Positions 58,061-64,000 of a stretch of 64,000 bases of DNA are shown piece after piece (within the stretch, counting starts at the first letter, position 1; each line of letters opens with the position of its first letter). This stretch comes from Camelus bactrianus (lineage: Eukaryota > Chordata > Mammalia > Artiodactyla > Camelidae): the NCBI RefSeq assembly GCF_048773025.1, contig NC_133566.1:285501-349500 (forward strand). Direction: 5' to 3'. The notes beneath the pieces were generated by a model. The model searched no databases and was not told where the DNA came from. It was given only the letters and a program-made list of their open reading frames with translations. Both the position numbers and the translations under genes were made by a program.

Positions 58061-60189
58061 TTGAGGGGTTTTAGAACCCTTGAGATTGAGACATATTAGA
58101 TAAAGACTCAGATTTGTACATTTATATATGATAATTATTTTCCTGAAATAATATAAAAACATATAAAGAAAACTGAAAGCAAAATATAAAATTATCTACA
58201 ACCCAAATTTGAGGTTAATTTATATCTTCAATTGATTTGCATTTTTTTAAATTTAATATTACACTGTCCCATTGCTATAATATAATCAAATTCATAAACA
58301 GAAAACTATATATGATATATACATCCTCTCACCATTTATAACATCTCTGAAAGTATTTTTGAAGTAGAATATTTTATATTTAAAGTTTTATCATTTGAAA
58401 GGCTTTGAATGTTTTAACACAATTAGATTTAATTTACTTCATCATATTATTTTTTCCAATACATGAGAAATAATATATGGTTTTGATTCATTCTTTAGTT
58501 TGTTAATATTGTGTAATAAGTGAATTCATGGAATATTGTTATAGAGTTAGACATTTTTTATTTGAAGATGTCATCTTTTGTAATATAATAATAAGGCCAT
58601 TATTGTAGGAATGTGAAGGAGTCAGATATTGCTTTTAGTAAAAACATCACTCTAAAGGGCATATTGGCAATAGCAGCATGTGATTAAGATCATGTCAATT
58701 TTTTGTAAATCTTTAACAAATTCTGAAATCACTCTGGTTGCTTACAAATTTATAAAACACAATTACTTACAGGAAGAACAAGGCTACAGTCACTGCATGA
58801 CAAAGGAATGCTGCTTAATAAATAAGTGAGGAGAAGAATTATGTTTAATTCAAGAAAAGCAGCATTCTTAAAATATTTTGAATTGATTCGAGAAACAGGG
58901 ATTTTATGATTATTTATTTAGCAGAGTTTATATAGACATTTATGTATGTGTGTGAATCCTTCATCTCTGTATCAATTCAAATAAGATTTTGACAAAAAAA
59001 TGAATTTTAGAGCCAAAAATACCAATCAAAAAGAAAGAATAGAAGAGGGAAGGAAAGCAGGAGGCAACTTAACATCAAAAAGTTTCATCATTATTTAGAG
59101 TAAAGTTCTATATCAACTAAACATTTGTATTGTGACCTCCACATTCCACTAAAACTTATGTCATTTACCTATAAGTATAAGCTTTTATTTGCTTCTACAA
59201 TAAATAATACATAAATTTAATGAAACTGCAGCTCAAAAGAAGGAAATAGCATTAGAAATTCAGTCATCCAGTGCAGTAACTAAAGCATGGGTATGACCTG
59301 ACTCTTAGCAATCAGAGAACAACCAAGAAAATGTGCCAAACTGTTGGATACCCAGATTTGTTCCCAGGGCAGGGAAATAGGCATATCGAGATAAGTAAAA
59401 GAATATACCATGTTTAAAGCTTAATTATAATGTAAAATAGATATATATCTATATCTATTTCAAAATGTTAAATTTAAAACTGGACCAGAAAGAAATATAA
59501 ACAAAATTACTTCTATAAAGAAAACAAAGAATACCCTTGTCTTCTTCTATTAAAGACTGACTAGCTGCAAAATATTATGGAAATAGCTATAAAGCTTTGA
59601 GGAAAAATTATAATTCTATAATTGTGTTAACACTAAGGTTGTTATGTTTGTAGTTAAGCCAAAGTAATACCAAGACATTCAAAGAATCAGAAGGAATGGT
59701 AACTATATATTTATCCTAAAAAATAATAGTAAGTACTAAGAAAAGGATACATTTTTAAAATGTAATAAGTAAGATGTGATTATATAAATGCTATGTTAAA
59801 GGGTATTGAATCTACAGGTAGACAAAATAAGGATCATGTTTATTTTGAAAATATTTCAAAATAAATACCAATAAATAAAAATAATTCTTAAAATGATATT
59901 TCAGTCTAACTTGTTTGATTTTGTAAATGCATGTTACTTTATATCAATTTGCATTATTTATTATTATATAGTTAATAACACAGATACAATTAAAAGAAAA
60001 TTATAAAAAAGTTGAAATAGCAAAAATAACTTTCTTTTCTAATATTTACAAATAAAAGATTTAACAGTGAATTGTTATCAATCATAAGTCTTTATATTTT
60101 CAAGTAAAATATAAAATTATAATGGAGAAAAAATAAGCAAAAAATAATTCAAATAAAAATATTAAGGGGAATAAACGTTTATAGCATTT

Positions 60190-60640
60190 GCCATCTACCA
60201 CTGCTTGGTACTGTAACCAATCATGAGCCACTGTAGCCGCTGAGCTCCAACACTCCCTGAAAGTTCACTTTAGAGATCAGGAATGGGGCACTTTGTGCTG
60301 TGGGAAAACTGACAAAATAGAGCTTCAGATAGATGTTTTCAGGAGAAGATTTTATGAGCCCCAATTCTTGCATCTCCTTATATCTAGAAGAGAACTAAAT
60401 TCATTAACGGTGACGTCTGCTCCTCATAACTGGCAAAATAACTCAATGTGTGTTTGACTGCACGTACTCCCCTTCACTAAAATTATATATATAATATTGA
60501 GTTTCCCCCTGCCTCTTCAGAAAAGTTCCTCAGAGCCATCTGAGGTGCTGTCTCCTAGATTATAGTCCTCATTTTTCCCCCAGATAAACCTTAATCTCAT
60601 GTTATACGATTTTATTTCAGTAAACAGCATATATATTAAA
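60190..60640 (+). mobile_element. Solo-LTR-like relic of an endogenous retrovirus
   Basis: A fossil LTR. The right part carries typical LTR end text: 'ctgcctcttcagaaaagttc', 'ctcagagccatctgaggtg', 'ctgtctcctagattatag' and a polyadenylation-like 'aataaa'-type region (agataaaccttaatc). No internal genes are seen next to it, so it is probably a solo LTR, and it is broken. The exact ends are uncertain. Confidence 0.5.
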
Positions 60641-60899
60641 ATTGTTCGAAACATTAATGTCACAATTTGTGAAAAGATACCTCTGCCTATATAATTTCTA
60701 ATTGAAATAAAAAAAAAAAACTGGGCCACCATGATAATGAATCTGTGTAAGGACAGACATTTTCAGCATGATGAAGGGAAGATAAATCACTCTAAGCTTA
60801 AAAATATGCATCTGGACAAATTAGCAGTTGTGAGAGTAATAACCAAATATACTTCTAGAAATAAAAAGGATTCAAAAATTTTACACCCAGACATCTTCA

Positions 60900-61275
60900 C
60901 AGAGAGAATTGCTGGAGGATGTACTTCAGCCCAGTCTGCTTGATGATCCACGAACTGGTCCAACACAGAGGGGAAGGAGAGACCATAGAAAGAAGCAGAG
61001 AACTGCAGCTTAGTGGGCGGCAGGTGTTATCAGCAAGATAACTTACTTATGAGACTTGTCTTGAGCAGCCACAAGAGTCTCCTTGCAACCCCACCAGAAT
61101 CTTAAAAGTTTATATAGAAGCCTTAAAATACTGTCCGGATAGTCTCGGCAACAAGCACATTACTGTCACAAGGCTGAGTACTTGGTGGGGCTTCGGCAGG
61201 AAAGGCAAGCAAAACACATTCCAGTAGTCATGTCCTCTTGATGATCCCTTCAAGACTGATCCATATCAGGTATAA
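60900..61275. repeat. Unassigned GC-richer block, possibly an interspersed repeat
   Basis: Stands out from AT-rich flanks: 'gatccacgaactggtccaac', 'cgggcggcagg'-like text near 61015 and 'ggggcttcggcaggaaagg' near 61185. It has CpG sites and no open frame of interest. It may be LTR or DNA transposon material linked to the relic at 60190. Confidence 0.3.
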
Positions 61276-62780
61276 ATAGTGGGGAAAAAGAAGAAAAGGA
61301 AAACCGAGTTAATGACTTCTTGGATATGTAAAACATTATTTTAAAATTTCTGTGCAAAATTTATGATCACAATATTGAGTATATTTTTAATGATACCATT
61401 CTGGAAGTCTCTATATCAAAGATTAAATTTAGTTAATTATGGGCTTGTGAGTAATTTTTTTTGTTTCTAAATTTCATAACCTATATTATTCACTAAAGAT
61501 TTTTTAAGAATTTAATTACAAAGTTAAAATCATTTCAAACGTATAAATAAAGAGATATTAGAATGATTATTTTAATAGAAAAATGCCAGTGTGAAGCATT
61601 AAAAACGATGTAATAGCATCAGTAAAGCTGAGTAATTATATTTCTTATGGTTTTCACAAATAAAAAGTTACTTTGTTATTAATAATTATATTTAAAGTCT
61701 TTTAAAATCATAAGGGATTTCAATATAGAATGTCTAATGTTCATAGAGCAAAATTGTGTGCATAATTTGATTCTAGGACAAAAACATACATATATATAAT
61801 ATACACACACATAAATATTACCCAGGAATTACATACAAAAAAAGGTTAATTCTTTATTTTTTACATTACAGTAAGATTTGATTATATTTTTATTTGCATT
61901 TCTAAATTATGAAACATTTGATACATACAGGTTATGATTATAAAATATATATCCATTACTCTACCACCCAAACTGAGAAATAAAACATGACATTTCCAAT
62001 ATATTTACCCTTGCTATTTTATGTTGCTTAAAACTAAAACTGATATAACTACTTTTTATAGAAATAGGTATTTCTTTCTGGTGTTTCTTTTTTCCATATT
62101 TTTATTTTCAATAATTTTTGTAGCATGTTTAAGTGTTCCTCTTGCAAATATCCTAGAGATTCCCCACAAATGTCTGAGAATCTATGTATTTTAATGTCTT
62201 TTAATAGGAAAGTTGACTCAATTTAGGCTTATCCATATGTATTATTGACTAATTTATTTATGACTGTTTATTTTGTTTTCCACATATAACTTTGTTCATG
62301 TATTTTCATTTTTTTGAGTGACTTTCTTTTGTTTTTCCTTCAGATGTGTTTTTCAGGCATTAAACCCCTCATTGTTTATATCACTGAAGATAACTTCATT
62401 TATTTCATACTTGTATAATATTTTGGCTATTTCTAGAATTTAAATTCAGGATGACTTTTCTACAAAACATAAATTTCAAGAAGCTGTCTTCTTTAATCCA
62501 GTTTTGCCAATATTATATAAAAAACACCCTGTTTATTGTTTTTTCCTGATAGTTATTGTTCTGTAGTTAAATTTTTTCTAATTTTTTTTATATGTTTTCT
62601 ACTTTATATCAAGAAAATAGTCATTTTAACTGTTTTTTATATTATAGGTTCATTATGGTATTTTGCTCCATCTTTGGAAATTTGGTTCTGTTATTTAAAG
62701 GAATATCTAGTCCATATTTTGACATTGTTCACTTTTCTTTTTGTTAAAGCACCAAAGGTATGATCAACGAAATGAATAAT
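61276..62780. other. AT-rich sequence, no gene seen
   Basis: T-rich text with hints of reversed old L1 (near 61940-62010, 'ctaccacccaaactgagaaa'), too diverged for firm assignment. Confidence 0.4.
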
Positions 62781-62799
62781 TTCTAAGCTGAAATTTAAA

Positions 62800-63850
62800 A
62801 AAAAATTACAATTTGTTTTCTTTGCAAAAGACATTGTCAAAAGAATGACAAGACACGCCACAGATTGGGAGGATGTAGTTGCAAAAGATATATCTGATAA
62901 AAGACTGTTAGCCAAAATATAGAAAGAATTCTAAAAAGCTCAACAATAGAACATTAAACAACCTGATTTAAAAAATGAGCAAATTACCTGAGCAGACACC
63001 TCACCGAAGAAGATAACAGATAGCAAGCAAACACATGAAAATATGTTCAGCATTATATGTCGTTCGGAAACTACAAGTTAAAACAAGAAGATGCTACTGG
63101 ATACCTATTAGACTAACCAAATCTAGAACACTGACAACACCAAACATCCTGCCAAGATGTAGAGCAACAAGAACTCATATTTATTGCTGATGGAAATACA
63201 AAATGATTAAAACAGTTTGGAAGATAGTTTGGCAGTTTCTTACAAAAGTAAATGTGCTCTTACCATAAAATCCTTCAAGCCTACTCTTTGCAGTTTACCT
63301 AAAGGAGCTGAAATCTATGTCCACATGGAAACCTACACAAGGATATTTACATCAGGTTTGTTTGTAATTATCAAAACATGGAAGCAACAAAAATATCCTT
63401 CAGTAGGAGAATGGATAAACCATAGTACAATCAGACAATGGATTATTATTCATTGCTGAAAAGAAATGAGCTATTAAGCCATAAAAAGATAATGTAGATC
63501 CTTAAATGTATAATGATAAGTGGAAGAAGCCAATCTACAAAGGCTATGTGTTATATGATTCCAACCCCATGACATTCTGGAAAAAACAATACTATGGAGA
63601 TAATAAAAAGATGAAAATTTGCTAGGTGTTGTAAGAAAGGGAAGATTGATTAGGTAAAGCACAGAGGATTCTTAGGGCAGTGAAACAATTGTGTGTGGTA
63701 CTGTAATAGTGGATAAATACCATTGTACAGTAGTCCAGACACATAGAGTATTCAACACCAAGAGTGAGTCCAAAGGTAATTATGAGTGATTATAATGTGC
63801 CAGTGTAGATAAGTATATATTTATATATGCTGCTGGGTCCTATAGATCCC
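62800..63850 (+). mobile_element. Old LINE-1: ORF2 C-terminal part and 3'UTR
   Basis: Late ORF2 landmarks appear in order: 'gcaaaagatatatctgataa', 'gagcaaattacctgagcag', 'gccaagatgtagagcaac', 'tgctgatggaaatacaaaat', 'aggagaatggataaac', then a 3'UTR of the L1MB/MC kind. More diverged than the L1 at 27735-28830. All frames are broken. Confidence 0.75.
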
Positions 63851-64000
63851 AGGACATGAGCTTCCTCTGAGAAGAATGATTGTGGCATCAGGGTCTTGGT
63901 CCTCTCATATATGTAGATATAGAGTAGACAGATAAAAAAAGAATGTCTGGATATTGAGAAACTCAAAATTAAAGTGAGAGGATTTAAAGTAATAAAAACA

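Larger units (their letters stand above)
57660..60180. other. AT-rich sequence, no gene seen
   Basis: Mostly A/T-rich text without exon signals. It contains a TG/TA repeat (57891-57919) and an AAGG/GAAA tract (58003-58060). Confidence 0.55.

Noticed and set aside
1-64000. CRISPR arrays, operons, tRNA or rRNA genes
   Set aside because: The window is mammalian nuclear DNA. The 63-bp array has no constant-repeat/variable-spacer structure, and the only tRNA-like text is the SINE at 39246-39352.

Overview
The window looks like nuclear DNA of a camelid (camel, alpaca or llama group). It has spliced vertebrate exons, abundant LINE-1, old mammalian MIR/L2 relics, L1 3' ends of the kind seen in even-toed ungulates, and one tRNA-derived SINE at 39246-39352 resembling the camelid Vic-type family. 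No complete functional protein-coding gene is visible. The recognisable coding sequence is pieces of duplicated, mostly broken genes. Species and family names rest on memory of consensus sequences, not on a search.

Layout. 1-9285: two tandem copies of a ~4-5 kb unit, each with an unrecognised exon-like module followed by an old L1 5'UTR/ORF1 relic. 9331-12790: a third copy of the module's reading frame runs, in frame, into about 50 units of a 63-bp (21-codon) repeat. 12790-22205: LINE-1 territory, with an L1 interrupted by a second L1 that has two tandem 5'UTR units and has lost most of ORF2. 22206-33560: GC-richer old DNA with MIR/L2 fragments and one L1 3' end, no gene seen. 33560-34020: a CpG island with a possible first exon on the plus strand. 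34030-42500: AT-rich repeats, including an internally deleted L1 on the minus strand, the SINE, an LTR relic and L1 3' ends.

42526-56966, minus strand: the most interesting part. Read 5' to 3' it holds a huntingtin (HTT) exon 1 with its 5'UTR and CpG-island promoter. Five consecutive exons of a glutamate carboxypeptidase II-family gene (NAALAD2/FOLH1-like) follow, then five consecutive exons of USP32, including its EF-hand region. All lie on one strand, most keep splice signals, and several carry stops or frameshifts. In human the three parent genes lie on different chromosomes, so this is a duplicon mosaic whose retained promoter could drive a chimeric noncoding transcript. That last step is inference.

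57223-64000: one unexplained hydrophobic open frame next to the HTT island, then AT-rich DNA with microsatellites, a solo-LTR-like relic and an old L1 3' end. The pieces do not form a pathway; the window is best read as a record of segmental duplication and L1 activity.
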